Positions 27,950-36,669 of a DNA stretch of 64,000 bases are shown piece by piece. The notes below the pieces were generated by a model that worked only from the letters and a program-made list of their open reading frames with translations, searched no databases and was not told the origin of the DNA. How positions within the stretch are numbered: position 1 is the stretch's first letter; each line of letters starts with the position of its first letter. The position numbers were made by a program, and so were the translations under genes. Origin of the DNA: Sphingomonas sp. S1-29 (lineage in GTDB: Bacteria > Pseudomonadota > Alphaproteobacteria > Sphingomonadales > Sphingomonadaceae); NCBI RefSeq assembly GCF_026167545.1, contig NZ_CP110678.1:3275501-3339500 (forward strand). The letters are read 5' to 3'.

Positions 27950-29620
27950 ATGGATATGCCGGCAGGGCGCGATCTGGCGCGGGCGATGAGCGACGATGCC
28001 GCCCCGGTCCCGCCGGGGCGCGTATTGGCCGCGCCGATCGGCCTGGTCACCGATATCGGCGGCGCGGGCAGCCAGATCGTGATGGACCGCACGACGATCG
28101 AGGCGCTGCGCGGCGATGCCGATCCGGCGATCGCGGGCGCGGGGCAGGTGGGGGCGCAGGTGAAGATGCGCGTCGGCATGACCTGGCTGGTCGCCAACAT
28201 CCGATCGCTCAAGCTGGCGAGCGGCGGCCATGGCGACATCGCCGCGCAGATCGACTTCCTGGGCGAGGGTGACGAGGAGCGGCTGACGGGCAAGCTCTAC
28301 AAATTCCGCCGCGGCGTCACCCGCTATCCGACGCCGGGCTGCGAAGTGTTTCCGGTTTCGACCTCGGACCTCAAGCAAATCTATTCGACCGACGACCGCC
28401 CCAATGTCGAGGTCGGCACCGTGTACCCCTCGCGCGACATCCGTGCCGCGCTGTATATCGACGCGATGCTCGGCAAGCATTTCGCGCTGCTCGGGTCGAC
28501 CGGCACCGGCAAGTCGACCGCCGCCGCGCTGATCCTTCACCGCATCTGCGAAGCTTCGCCGCAGGGGCATATCGTGATGGTCGATCCGCACGGCGAATAT
28601 GCCGCGGCGTTCAAGCATAACGGCGCGATCTTTGACGTCGGCAACCTCGCGATGCCTTATTGGCTGATGAATTTCGAGGAACATTGCGAGGTGTTCCTGA
28701 CCAGCGATGGCAACGACCGGCAGGTCGATGCCGACATCCTCGCCAAATGCCTGCTCGCGGCGCGCGGCAAGAACCGCCTGGCCGCCGACGTCAAGCTGAC
28801 GGTCGATTCGCCGATCCCGTATCTGCTGAGCGACCTCACCAATCTGGTGCAGCTCGAAATGGGCAAGATGGACCGCGCGGGCGACAGCGCGCCCTATCTG
28901 CGGCTCAAGACCAAGATCGACGAGATCAAGGCCGATCCGCGCTATTCGTTCATGTTTTCGGGCATGTTGGTCGCCGATACGATGGCGAGCTTCCTCGCGC
29001 GGATGTTCCGCCTGCCCGCGCAAGGCAAGCCGATCTCGATCATCGACGTCTCGGGCGTACCGTCCGAAATCACCTCGGTCGTCGTGTCGGTATTGAGCCG
29101 GATGGTGTTCGATTTCGCGATCTGGTCACGCGGCGAAACGGTTCGTCCCATATTGCTGGTGTGCGAGGAAGCGCATCGCTATGTGCCCAACGAGCGTAAC
29201 GCCGACGGGTCTTCGGTCGGCAGGATCCTTAGCCGGATCGCCAAGGAAGGGCGTAAATACGGCGTGTCGTTGGGGCTTATCACACAGCGGCCGTCGGACC
29301 TCGCCGAAGGCGTCCTGTCGCAGTGCGGCACCATCATAGCGATGCGGCTGAACAATGATCGCGACCAAGCGTATGTAAGGGCAGCGATGCCCGAGGGTGC
29401 GCGCGGGTTCCTCGATTCGATCCCCGCGCTGCGCAACCGCGAGAGCATCATCTGCGGCGAAGGCGTTTCGACCCCGATCCGCGTTTTGTTCGACGATTTG
29501 GAAGAAAATCGTCGTCCGGCCTCGGCTGACCCTTCTTTCGCCCTATTGTGGCGCGAGAGCGGCGGCGAGGAGGGTGTGATCGATCGCACCATCCGCCGCT
29601 GGCGCAGCCAACGGCACTAA
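27950..29620 (+). CDS. HerA-like DUF87 ATPase
   Basis: The 556-residue product has an N-terminal HAS-barrel-like region (about 20-120) and a RecA-type ATPase: Walker A GSTGTGKST at 182-190, a Walker B-like LLVCEEAHRYVP and a conserved arginine-rich C-terminus (RTIRRWRSQRH). HerA proteins form hexameric DNA translocases in end resection with NurA, or in bacterial defence with Sir2 or other effectors. Here no NurA or effector gene is adjacent, so it is an orphan form. The start at 27950 lacks a clear ribosome-binding site; an ATG at 27986 is a possible alternative. Confidence 0.88.
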   Translation: MDMPAGRDLARAMSDDAAPVPPGRVLAAPIGLVTDIGGAGSQIVMDRTTIEALRGDADPAIAGAGQVGAQVKMRVGMTWLVANIRSLKLASGGHGDIAAQIDFLGEGDEERLTGKLYKFRRGVTRYPTPGCEVFPVSTSDLKQIYSTDDRPNVEVGTVYPSRDIRAALYIDAMLGKHFALLGSTGTGKSTAAALILHRICEASPQGHIVMVDPHGEYAAAFKHNGAIFDVGNLAMPYWLMNFEEHCEVFLTSDGNDRQVDADILAKCLLAARGKNRLAADVKLTVDSPIPYLLSDLTNLVQLEMGKMDRAGDSAPYLRLKTKIDEIKADPRYSFMFSGMLVADTMASFLARMFRLPAQGKPISIIDVSGVPSEITSVVVSVLSRMVFDFAIWSRGETVRPILLVCEEAHRYVPNERNADGSSVGRILSRIAKEGRKYGVSLGLITQRPSDLAEGVLSQCGTIIAMRLNNDRDQAYVRAAMPEGARGFLDSIPALRNRESIICGEGVSTPIRVLFDDLEENRRPASADPSFALLWRESGGEEGVIDRTIRRWRSQRH

Positions 29621-29654
29621 AGAGTTTCACGAATCCCGTCCCCTTTCTGGGTGC

Positions 29655-29703
29655 GGGCGGGAGAGGGGCCTACGGACAGCAATCAGTTCGCCTCTCTCCC
29701 CAC
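29655..29703. terminator. Imperfect inverted repeat between convergent genes
   Basis: GGGAGAGGGG at 29659 and CCTCTCTCCCC near 29691 form an imperfect stem in the 142-bp gap between the HerA-like and M23 genes. Possibly a bidirectional terminator; weak evidence. Confidence 0.35.
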
Positions 29704-29762
29704 CACTTCAGGCAGCGGCGGTGCGCGGCAACAGGCCGCCCGTCGCTGCCCCGGCCCACACT

Positions 29763-31280
29763 CTACTCGGGCCGCAATTCCTCGCTACTGGCCTTTCGGG
29801 CAGCGCCCACCGGCACCGCCATCAGGCTGGCTACCTTCGATCGGAACGCCGACAGGTCGCTGCCGGTCAGCCGCTGGACGGTCGAGAAGGATACCGACTG
29901 CGGATTGATCGGGGTGCCGCTGCGCCACAATTCGTAATGGAGATGCGGCCCGGTCGACAAGCCCGTCGATCCGACATAGCCGATCACCTCGCCGCGCGCG
30001 ACGCGGGTCCCCGAACGCACCGCGATCCGGCTCATATGGCCATAGCCGGTGGCCAGCCCCGCGCCGTGGCTGAGCTTCACGAAATTGCCATAGCCGCCGT
30101 TGCGCCCGGCGAAGCTGACCACGCCGTCGCTCGCCGCGCGGATCGCGCTGCCATAAGGGGCGGCGAAGTCCATGCCCTTGTGCAGCCGGCGGAAGCCGAG
30201 CACCGGATGGCGGCGCCAGCCAAAGCCCGACGAGATGCGCGCCGAAACCGGCATCTGCATCGTGCCCTTGCGCTCGCCGGTGCCGCTGGGGTCGTACCAC
30301 ACGGTCTTGCCGTCCTGCTCCCAGCGCACCAGCCGCACGTCGCGCGCGCCCTGGTCGATCCCGGCATAGACCAGGTTGCCCAATTGCACTTCGCCGGTGG
30401 CGGCGCGCGCGCGCTCGACGATCAGGTCGAATTCGTCGTCGGCGGCGATCCGCGTCATCGACAGCTTGGCCGAGATCGACTTGATGAACGCCTCGACCGC
30501 GCGTGCCGGCGCCCCCGCGGCGCGCGCCGAGCGATAGAGGCTCGAACCCACCCGCCCGCGAATCCGCAGCGGGGTGTTGTCGATCGCGATCGGAATCCGC
30601 CGCAGCGCGAGCCCGTCGCCGGTGCGCAGCAGTTCGAGCGCGAGATCGAACCGCGCGCGAAACGCCAGCTTTTCGAGCGGGCGCGGCACCGTCTTCGACG
30701 CGCGGCGGCCGAGCGTCACGTCGAGCCGGGTGCCGGGGCGGATCGCCTCGAGCGCGACGGTGCTGGCGACCAGATCGGCGGCGCGTTCGGCCTCGGCGGC
30801 ACCGACCCCGGTGCGCGCGAGTGCCCGGCGAAGCGCATCGCCGGTGCCCAGCGTCGCGCTCAATTCGATGATCGGCCGCTCGGGGGTGTCGGCGAGGACC
30901 GCGACCGCGTTGGTCGCGCCCATCCGGCGGCCGGTGGTTGCGCCGAACGCCAGCGGCGCGATCGATTGCGACGCGAGTTCGTCGCGATCGGTGGTGGTGA
31001 TGCCGTCGGGGATCTGCGCGACCAGCCGCCGCTCAAACCCCGGCGAAAGCAGGATGGCGAAGCTGCACAGGGCCGCGCAGGTGGCGGCACCGCGAACCCA
31101 TTGCCGCGAGCCGATTTGCGATCCGAGATCGGGAACGAAGTTGATTTCGTCGAGTCGTGCAAGGAGCCGCGTGCGCAGGCCTGTCGCCCGATCGCGCGGG
31201 AGCGTCGCGTGTGCGCGGCCGAATGCCAGCGCGCTGGCACCGCCACCGCCGGTCAATCCAAGGTCGTTGCGCAAGAACAA
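29763..31280 (-). CDS. M23 family peptidoglycan endopeptidase
   Basis: The 505-residue product has a cytoplasmic start, a membrane segment around residues 65-85 (CAALCSFAILLSPGF), a long middle region and a C-terminal LytM/M23 domain. The zinc ligands are His367-x-x-x-Asp371 (HKGMDF) and His446-Leu-His448 (HLHYEL), all present, so it should be an active endopeptidase that cleaves peptidoglycan cross-links. The frame opens at 31352 with no ATG; TTG at 31280 is the likeliest start, with a weak ribosome-binding site, so the N-terminus is uncertain. It converges with the HerA-like gene. Confidence 0.88.
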   Translation of the reverse strand: MFLRNDLGLTGGGGASALAFGRAHATLPRDRATGLRTRLLARLDEINFVPDLGSQIGSRQWVRGAATCAALCSFAILLSPGFERRLVAQIPDGITTTDRDELASQSIAPLAFGATTGRRMGATNAVAVLADTPERPIIELSATLGTGDALRRALARTGVGAAEAERAADLVASTVALEAIRPGTRLDVTLGRRASKTVPRPLEKLAFRARFDLALELLRTGDGLALRRIPIAIDNTPLRIRGRVGSSLYRSARAAGAPARAVEAFIKSISAKLSMTRIAADDEFDLIVERARAATGEVQLGNLVYAGIDQGARDVRLVRWEQDGKTVWYDPSGTGERKGTMQMPVSARISSGFGWRRHPVLGFRRLHKGMDFAAPYGSAIRAASDGVVSFAGRNGGYGNFVKLSHGAGLATGYGHMSRIAVRSGTRVARGEVIGYVGSTGLSTGPHLHYELWRSGTPINPQSVSFSTVQRLTGSDLSAFRSKVASLMAVPVGAARKASSEELRPE

Positions 31281-31438
31281 GAGTGTGGCCGCCCCAGACA
31301 GATGCGACCGCCCCGCTCCGGCCGCTGAGAAGGCGACTGTGGAACAAGAGGTTTAAAGTCAAATTAACCCGGCGCGGCAGGGGAACGAACTGCGACAAGG
31401 CGTTTTGCACGGGCGGCAGGCGCCCCGAATCCCGCCCC

Positions 31439-32007
31439 AACGTGATCCTCCCCCGCCAGGGGGAGGTGTCAGCCAAAGGCTGACGGAGGGGAGGGAAGCG
31501 ACACGCGTCGGTATTCCCCACCAAGGTCCCCCATCCGCCCCCTCCGCCGGGCGCGAGCGCCCGCCACCTCCCCCTGGCGGGGGAGGATTGGGGTGGGCGG
31601 CAGCTCGTGCATTTGGCGCCGGGCCGAAGCGAAGCGCGCCCCAACGTGATCCTCCCCCGCCAGGGGGAGGTGTCAGCCAAAGGCTGACGGAGGGGGAGGG
31701 AAGCGACACGCGTCGGCATTCCCCACCAAGGCCCCCCCTCCGCCCCCTCCGCCGGGCGCGAGCGCCCGCCACCTCCCCCTGGCGGGAGAGGATTGGGGTG
31801 GGCGGCAGCTCGTGCATTTGGCGCCGGGCCGAAGCGAAGCGCGCACCAACGTGATCCTCCCCCGCCAGGGGGAGGTGTCAGCCAACGGCTGACGGAGGGG
31901 GAGGGAAGCGATGCCCGTCGGTATTCCCCACCAAGGTCCCCCCATCCGCCCCCTCCGCCGGGCGCGAGCGCCCGCCACCTCCCCCTGGCGGGGGAGGATT
32001 TTGGGGC
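31439..32007. repeat. 204-bp tandem repeat, about 2.8 copies, with palindromic units
   Basis: Copies start at 31439, 31643 and 31848 (period 204-205), each beginning AACGTGATCCTCCCCCGCC, with the third copy ending at about 32007. Within each copy TCCTCCCCCGCCAGGGGGAG and its complement near the end bracket the shared blocks GTCAGCCAAAGGCTGAC and CCGGGCGCGAGCGCCCG. Copies differ by scattered substitutions. The 791-bp gap it fills, between the M23 gene and the SUV3-like helicase, has no other feature. The family recurs at 23184-23300. Confidence 0.9.
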
Positions 32008-32071
32008 GGGCAGGAGTCGGCACGAATGTACGCTTGCGCATGGCCTTCGCACCCCCGATGTTGTTCGGGCG

Positions 32072-34579
32072 ATGAGCCAGTCCGAGCGTAGCCCCGTTAC
32101 CGCCGTGCTTGGCCCGACCAACACCGGCAAGACCCATCTCGCGGTCGAGCGCATGGTCGCGCATTCCAGCGGTATCATGGGGTTTCCGCTGCGGCTGCTG
32201 GCGCGCGAGGTTTATGATCGGATCGTCGCGCTGAAAGGGCCGAGCGAGGTCGCGTTGCTGACCGGCGAGGAAAAGATCCTGCCGCCCAAGGCGCGCTGGT
32301 TCCTCTGCACCGCCGAATCGATGCCAACCGACCGCGACGTGGCCTTTGTCGCGCTCGACGAAGCGCAGTTGAGCGCCGATCCCGAGCGCGGCCATGTCTT
32401 CACCGATCGCCTGCTGCGCGCGCGCGGGCGCGAGGAGACGATGATCCTGGGATCGGCATCGCTCAAGCCGATGCTCAAGGCGCTGGTGCCCGAGGCCGAG
32501 ATCATCGGCCGCCCGCGCTTTTCGACGTTGAGCTATGCCGGCGCGCGCAAATTGTCGCGCTTGCCCAAGCGAAGCGCCATCGTCGCCTTCTCGGTCGAGG
32601 AAGTCTATGCCGTTGCCGAGGCGATCCGGCGGCTGCGCGGCGGCACCGCGGTGGTGATGGGCGCGCTTTCCCCCCGCACCCGCAACGCGCAGGTGGCGAT
32701 GTTCCAGGCGGGCGAGGTCGATTATCTGGTCGCGACCGACGCGATCGGCATGGGGCTCAACATGGACGTCGCGCACGTCGCCTTCGCCTCGCTCCACAAG
32801 TTCGACGGGCGGCGCACCCGCCGGCTCACGGTCGCCGAAATGGCGCAGATCGCGGGGCGCGCGGGGCGGCACCAGCGCGACGGCACCTTCGGCGCGCTGC
32901 ACGAGGAAGGGCCGAGCGCCTTCGGTCCCGAGGAAGTGATGGCGATCGAGGAGCATCAGGTGCCGCCGCTGCGCCAGCTTTACTGGCGCGAAGGCGAACC
33001 TGACTTCGCTTCGCTCGACGGCCTGATCGCCAGCCTGGAGATGCGCCCGGCGCACCCGATGCTGCGCGCCGCGCCGCAGGCGATCGACCTGGCGGTGCTC
33101 AAGCGGCTGGCCGACGAAGATTGGGTCCGCGCCCGCACGCGATCGCCCGCGATGGTGCAGCGTTTATGGGCGGCGTGCGGCCTGCCCGATTTCCGCAAGC
33201 TGGGGCTCGACCCGCATTCGCGCTTCGTCGGTCGCGTGTTCGGGCATTTGTCCGAGGGCAATGGCCATTTGCCGCACCAATGGTTCGCCGACGAGATTGC
33301 GCGGCTCGACCGGACCGAGGGCGATGTCGAAACGCTCGCGGGGCGGATCGCGGGTGCGCGAAGCTGGGCCTATATCGCGCATCGCAAGGACTGGCTGCTC
33401 GATCCGACGCATTGGGCCGAGCGCACCCGCGCGATCGAGGAGCGGCTGTCCGACGCGCTCCACGCCAGCCTGCAACAGCGTTTCGTCGACAAGCGGACGA
33501 CGGTGCTGCTGCGCAAGATCGGCGCCGATGCCAGCGCCTTGCCGGTGACGATCGGCGGCGATGGCGAAGTGCTGGTCGACGAACAATTGCTCGGGCGGCT
33601 CGACGGGTTTCGCTTCACCGTCGCCCCTGATGCGCGCGCGGGCGACAAGCGGATGTTGCTGGCGGCGGCGGAGAAACGGCTCGCGGGCGAATGGAAGCGG
33701 CGCGGTGACGCGCTGGTCGCCGCCGACGATCGCGCGCTGGCGCTGGTGGGCGATGCGGGCGAGCAACCCGCGATCGCCTGGGACGGGCATGTCGTTGCGC
33801 GCCTCTTGGGCGGTGCTGCCACCGCACGCCCGGTGGTCCGGCTCGATCGGACGCTCGATTGCCTCGAACGCGCGGGGCGTGATGCGGTGGCGGCGCGGAT
33901 CGAGCGCTGGGTTACCGAGCAGTTGCGCCGCCACGTCCCCGCCCTGGTATGGCTCGACAAGATCACCCGCGATCCTGCCGCCCCCGCGGCGCTGCGTGCG
34001 GTCGCGACCGCGCTGGGCGAGGCGGGCGGGATCGCGCCGCGCGCCGATATCGCCGAGGCGGTGGCGGCGCTCGACGGGCAGGCGCGGCAATGGCTGCGCA
34101 AGGCGGGGCTGGTGATCGGCACGCTCGATGTGTTCGACCCGCGCCTGCTCAAGCCGGTGCCCGCGCGCTGGCGGCTGGCGCTGCTCGCTGCGCGGCGCGG
34201 CGAGGCGATCGGCGCGGCGGTGCCGGTCGGCGCGACGGTGCTGCCGTCGGGCGATGCGTCGCTGCAAAGCGGCTTCCGCCCGATCGGCGGCCAGGCGGTG
34301 CGAGTCGATCTGGTCGAACGGATCGCGCGCGCTGCGCATGACGCGCGCGCGGGTCGGGCGCCGTTCATCCCCGATCCCGCGCTTGCTACCTCGATCGGGC
34401 TGTCGTCCGAAAGCTTCGCCAGGCTGATGGTGTTGCTGGGCTTCCGCGGCGAGGCGCAGCCCGAGGGGCCGCCGCATTGGAAATGGCGCGGCAGCCGCAC
34501 GCCGCGCCCCGCGCCGGTGGCGGCGAGCCCGGGCAATGCCTTTGCCGCGCTGCGCGAACTGGTCGCCGGGAATGGCTAG
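32072..34579 (+). CDS. SUV3-like DEAD/DEAH-box RNA helicase
   Basis: The 835-residue product has a compact superfamily 2 core: Walker A GPTNTGKT at 14-21, DEAQ at 96-99, later motif [14 protein letters not shown], followed by a SUV3-type C-terminal region. SUV3 is the mitochondrial degradosome helicase, and bacterial homologues of alphaproteobacterial type are thought to aid RNA turnover. The ATG at 32072 is chosen because homologues begin a few residues before Walker A; the frame is open earlier through the tandem repeat. The stop is 4 bases inside the S4 gene start, so translation is coupled. Confidence 0.9.
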   Translation: MSQSERSPVTAVLGPTNTGKTHLAVERMVAHSSGIMGFPLRLLAREVYDRIVALKGPSEVALLTGEEKILPPKARWFLCTAESMPTDRDVAFVALDEAQLSADPERGHVFTDRLLRARGREETMILGSASLKPMLKALVPEAEIIGRPRFSTLSYAGARKLSRLPKRSAIVAFSVEEVYAVAEAIRRLRGGTAVVMGALSPRTRNAQVAMFQAGEVDYLVATDAIGMGLNMDVAHVAFASLHKFDGRRTRRLTVAEMAQIAGRAGRHQRDGTFGALHEEGPSAFGPEEVMAIEEHQVPPLRQLYWREGEPDFASLDGLIASLEMRPAHPMLRAAPQAIDLAVLKRLADEDWVRARTRSPAMVQRLWAACGLPDFRKLGLDPHSRFVGRVFGHLSEGNGHLPHQWFADEIARLDRTEGDVETLAGRIAGARSWAYIAHRKDWLLDPTHWAERTRAIEERLSDALHASLQQRFVDKRTTVLLRKIGADASALPVTIGGDGEVLVDEQLLGRLDGFRFTVAPDARAGDKRMLLAAAEKRLAGEWKRRGDALVAADDRALALVGDAGEQPAIAWDGHVVARLLGGAATARPVVRLDRTLDCLERAGRDAVAARIERWVTEQLRRHVPALVWLDKITRDPAAPAALRAVATALGEAGGIAPRADIAEAVAALDGQARQWLRKAGLVIGTLDVFDPRLLKPVPARWRLALLAARRGEAIGAAVPVGATVLPSGDASLQSGFRPIGGQAVRVDLVERIARAAHDARAGRAPFIPDPALATSIGLSSESFARLMVLLGFRGEAQPEGPPHWKWRGSRTPRPAPVAASPGNAFAALRELVAGNG

Positions 34580-34901
34580 CATGGGGGCTGGCGCGGCGGC
34601 GGGGGCCGAGATGCGGCTCGACCTGTTCCTTTGGTATGCGCGCTTCGCCAAGTCGCGATCGATCGCGCAGCGAATCGCCGAGGCGGGTACCCTGCGGCTC
34701 GACGGCCGGCGGATCGAGCGCAGCTCGGCCTGCGTCCGCGTCGGGTCGGTGCTGGCGTTTCCGCTGCACGGCAACGTCCGGGTGGTCCGGATCGAGGCGC
34801 TGCCGGCACGCCGCGGACCGCCCGCCGAGGCCGCCCTGCATTACACCGCACTGGACCTTGCCAGCCCCAAGGGCGTTGACGTTCAGCATGGTGCGGCATA
34901 G
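34572..34901 (+). CDS. S4-domain RNA-binding protein (Hsp15-like)
   Basis: About 109 residues with an S4 RNA-binding fold: [20 protein letters not shown], then [15 protein letters not shown]. It resembles Hsp15, which binds stalled 50S subunits carrying nascent chains. Candidate starts are 34572, 34581 and 34611; homologues generally start at MRLD (34611), so the N-terminal 13 residues are uncertain. The gene overlaps the helicase stop by 8 bases, suggesting a shared role in RNA metabolism. Confidence 0.8.
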   Translation: MASMGAGAAAGAEMRLDLFLWYARFAKSRSIAQRIAEAGTLRLDGRRIERSSACVRVGSVLAFPLHGNVRVVRIEALPARRGPPAEAALHYTALDLASPKGVDVQHGAA

Positions 34902-34938
34902 CAGCATCCCCGACCCGCCTTCTGGAGCAACACTGCCA

Positions 34939-35280
34939 ATGACCTACGTCGTCACCGACGCCTGCATCCGCTGCAAGTATATGGATTGCGTCGAGGTCTG
35001 CCCCGTCGATTGCTTCTATGAGGGCGAGAATATGCTGGTGATCAACCCCAGCGAATGCATCGATTGCGGCGTTTGCGAGCCCGAATGCCCAGCCGAAGCG
35101 ATCCTGCCCGATACCGAGAGCGGGCTCGAGCAATGGCTCGAGCTCAACAACACCTTCTCGGCGCAATGGCCCAACGTCACGCGCAACGCCGGCCAGACCC
35201 CCGACGATGCCGACGCGTTCAAGGGCGTCGCGAACAAGTTCGAAGAGCATTTCTCGCCCGAACCCGGCGCCGGCGACTGA
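34939..35280 (+). CDS. fdxA: Seven-iron (3Fe-4S/4Fe-4S) ferredoxin FdxA
   Basis: The 113-residue product matches Azotobacter-type ferredoxin I. Cys9, Cys17 and Cys50 are the expected 3Fe-4S ligands, and Cys21, Cys40, Cys43 and Cys46 the 4Fe-4S ligands; two further Cys (12, 25) are also conserved in this family. It is a low-potential electron carrier found beside the helicase in alphaproteobacteria. The ATG at 34939 follows GGAG by 11 bases. A hairpin follows. Confidence 0.92.
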   Translation: MTYVVTDACIRCKYMDCVEVCPVDCFYEGENMLVINPSECIDCGVCEPECPAEAILPDTESGLEQWLELNNTFSAQWPNVTRNAGQTPDDADAFKGVANKFEEHFSPEPGAGD

Positions 35281-35287
35281 CGTTCTT

Positions 35288-35309
35288 CCCCTCCCGCGAG
35301 CGGGAGGGG
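35288..35309 (+). terminator. Hairpin after fdxA
   Basis: CCCCTCCCG and CGGGAGGGG form a perfect 9-bp stem with loop CGAG, 7 bases after the ferredoxin stop; no T-run follows. Likely terminator or 3'-end stabiliser. Confidence 0.5.
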
Positions 35310-35323
35310 GAACGATCTAACTT

Positions 35324-35402
35324 CCGTTCGTTTCGAGCGAAGTCGAGAAACCACGACCCGGATGTTACGCGGCGGTTTCTCGACTACGCTCGAAACGAAC
35401 GG
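35324..35402. repeat. Palindromic element with CGTTCGTTTCGAGCG arms (copy 4)
   Basis: Arms CGTTCGTTTCGAGCGAAG and the complementary CGCTCGAAACGAACG, with inner TCGAGAAACC/GGTTTCTCGA pairing, 79 bp. Nearly the same as the element at 12229 but with a different loop. It lies between fdxA and the convergent guanylyltransferase gene. Confidence 0.85.
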
Positions 35403-35448
35403 GATGGAGTATCCGCTCGAAATTCACGGGACGGGCTAGACCGGCCAG

Positions 35449-36504
35449 CTATTTCTTCATTGCTTCGAGCAGCCGCTTGACCTCCTGGCTGCGCCCGCGC
35501 GGCAGGATCAGCACATCGTCGCCGCTCGCGACCACGATCAGGTCGGACACGCCTACCAGCGCGACTCGCTTGCCGTCGGCGCGGACGAAGCAATTGGCGG
35601 TGTCGATCGCCACCACGTCGCCGCGGCAGACGTTACCGCCGGCATCGCCTTCGCTGATCGCGTGCAGCGCGTCCCAGCTGCCGACGTCGCTCCAGCCCAT
35701 CGCCACCGGCACCACCGCGACGCGATCGGCCTTTTCCATCACCGCATAATCGATCGAATCAGAGGGGGAGGCGGCGAAGGCTTCGGCATCGGGCCAGATC
35801 CGGTTGCCCTCGCGCCGCGCCTTTTCCATCGATTGCTCGGCTGCGGCGAGCATCTCGGGGGCGTGCGCCGCAAGCGCTTCCAGATACATGTCGGCGCGGA
35901 ACAGGAAGATGCCGCCGTTCCAGGCATGGTCGCCGCTCGCGACCATCGCCTCGGCCTGCTCGCGCGGCGGCTTCTCGACGAAGCGCTCGACGCGGTGGAC
36001 CCCGTCGGCGATCGCCTCGCCGACCTGGATATAGCCATAGCCCGTCTCGGGCGCGTCGGGGGCGATCCCGAAAGTCACGAGCCAACCCTCGGCCACCATC
36101 GGAATCGCGCGGTGGATCGCGGCGTGGAAGGCGGGCAGGTCGGCGATGACATGGTCCGACGGCATCACCAACAGCGGCTGCGCGCCGCCGCCCGCGGCGA
36201 TCGCCGCCAGCGCGATCGCGGGCGCGGTGTCGCGGCCAGCGGGCTCGAGAATCAGCGACGCCGCGACGGCGTCGACCGCGGCGAGCTGCGCGTCGATCAG
36301 GTCGGCATGATAGGCGTTGGCGACGACGATCGGCGGCGCGAAGCGCTCGGCGATGCCCGCGCGCTGCGCGGTGAGCTGGAGCATCGTCTGGTCGGCGGTC
36401 AGCGCGAGCAGCTGCTTAGGCATTTCGGGCCGCGACATCGGCCATAGCCGGGTGCCCGATCCGCCGGAAAGGATGACGGGGATGATCGGGTTCGACGATG
36501 TCAT
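35449..36504 (-). CDS. Mannose-1-phosphate guanylyltransferase
   Basis: The 351-residue product has the nucleotidyltransferase signature GGSGTRLWPMSR at 14-25 and Lys30, plus VEKP at the sugar-nucleotide site. It makes GDP-mannose for polysaccharides. It lacks the phosphomannose isomerase domain of bifunctional ManC/AlgA. It is divergent from the sugar transferase that starts the EPS cluster, so the two may share regulation. The ATG at 36504 overlaps no neighbour. Confidence 0.9.
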   Translation of the reverse strand: MTSSNPIIPVILSGGSGTRLWPMSRPEMPKQLLALTADQTMLQLTAQRAGIAERFAPPIVVANAYHADLIDAQLAAVDAVAASLILEPAGRDTAPAIALAAIAAGGGAQPLLVMPSDHVIADLPAFHAAIHRAIPMVAEGWLVTFGIAPDAPETGYGYIQVGEAIADGVHRVERFVEKPPREQAEAMVASGDHAWNGGIFLFRADMYLEALAAHAPEMLAAAEQSMEKARREGNRIWPDAEAFAASPSDSIDYAVMEKADRVAVVPVAMGWSDVGSWDALHAISEGDAGGNVCRGDVVAIDTANCFVRADGKRVALVGVSDLIVVASGDDVLILPRGRSQEVKRLLEAMKK

Positions 36505-36621
36505 GCAACAGTCTTTCTTTAGGGTGCCGCCGCTATAGGCGGACCAAAGGCGCAGGGAAAGCGGCCAAGGCTGGTACCAAACGCGCGGCGTTCAGCTTTT
36601 CTTCGTCAATTGTTGGCATCT

Positions 36622-36635
36622 CCGACATGTGTCGG
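36622..36635. promoter_or_regulatory. Short palindrome upstream of the sugar transferase
   Basis: CCGACATGTGTCGG has 6-bp complementary arms around a TG centre, between the divergent guanylyltransferase and sugar transferase genes, 35 bases before the latter. It resembles an operator in size and place but its binding protein is unknown. No -24/-12 sigma-54 promoter of good quality was found here. Confidence 0.35.
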
Positions 36636-36669
36636 CCAACCTTACATATCTGCCTGCGGAGCGAGCGCG

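Noticed and set aside
31439..32007. CRISPR array
   Set aside because: The repeat unit is 204 bp with no short unique spacers. It is a tandem palindromic array.
33164..34774. Antisense frame over the helicase gene
   Set aside because: Composition and codon pattern are mirror-like; no motif or start signal supports a gene.
36575..36595. Sigma-54 promoter upstream of the sugar transferase
   Set aside because: A GG-N10-GC spacing exists near TGGTACC, but the -12 element is CGC rather than TTGC.
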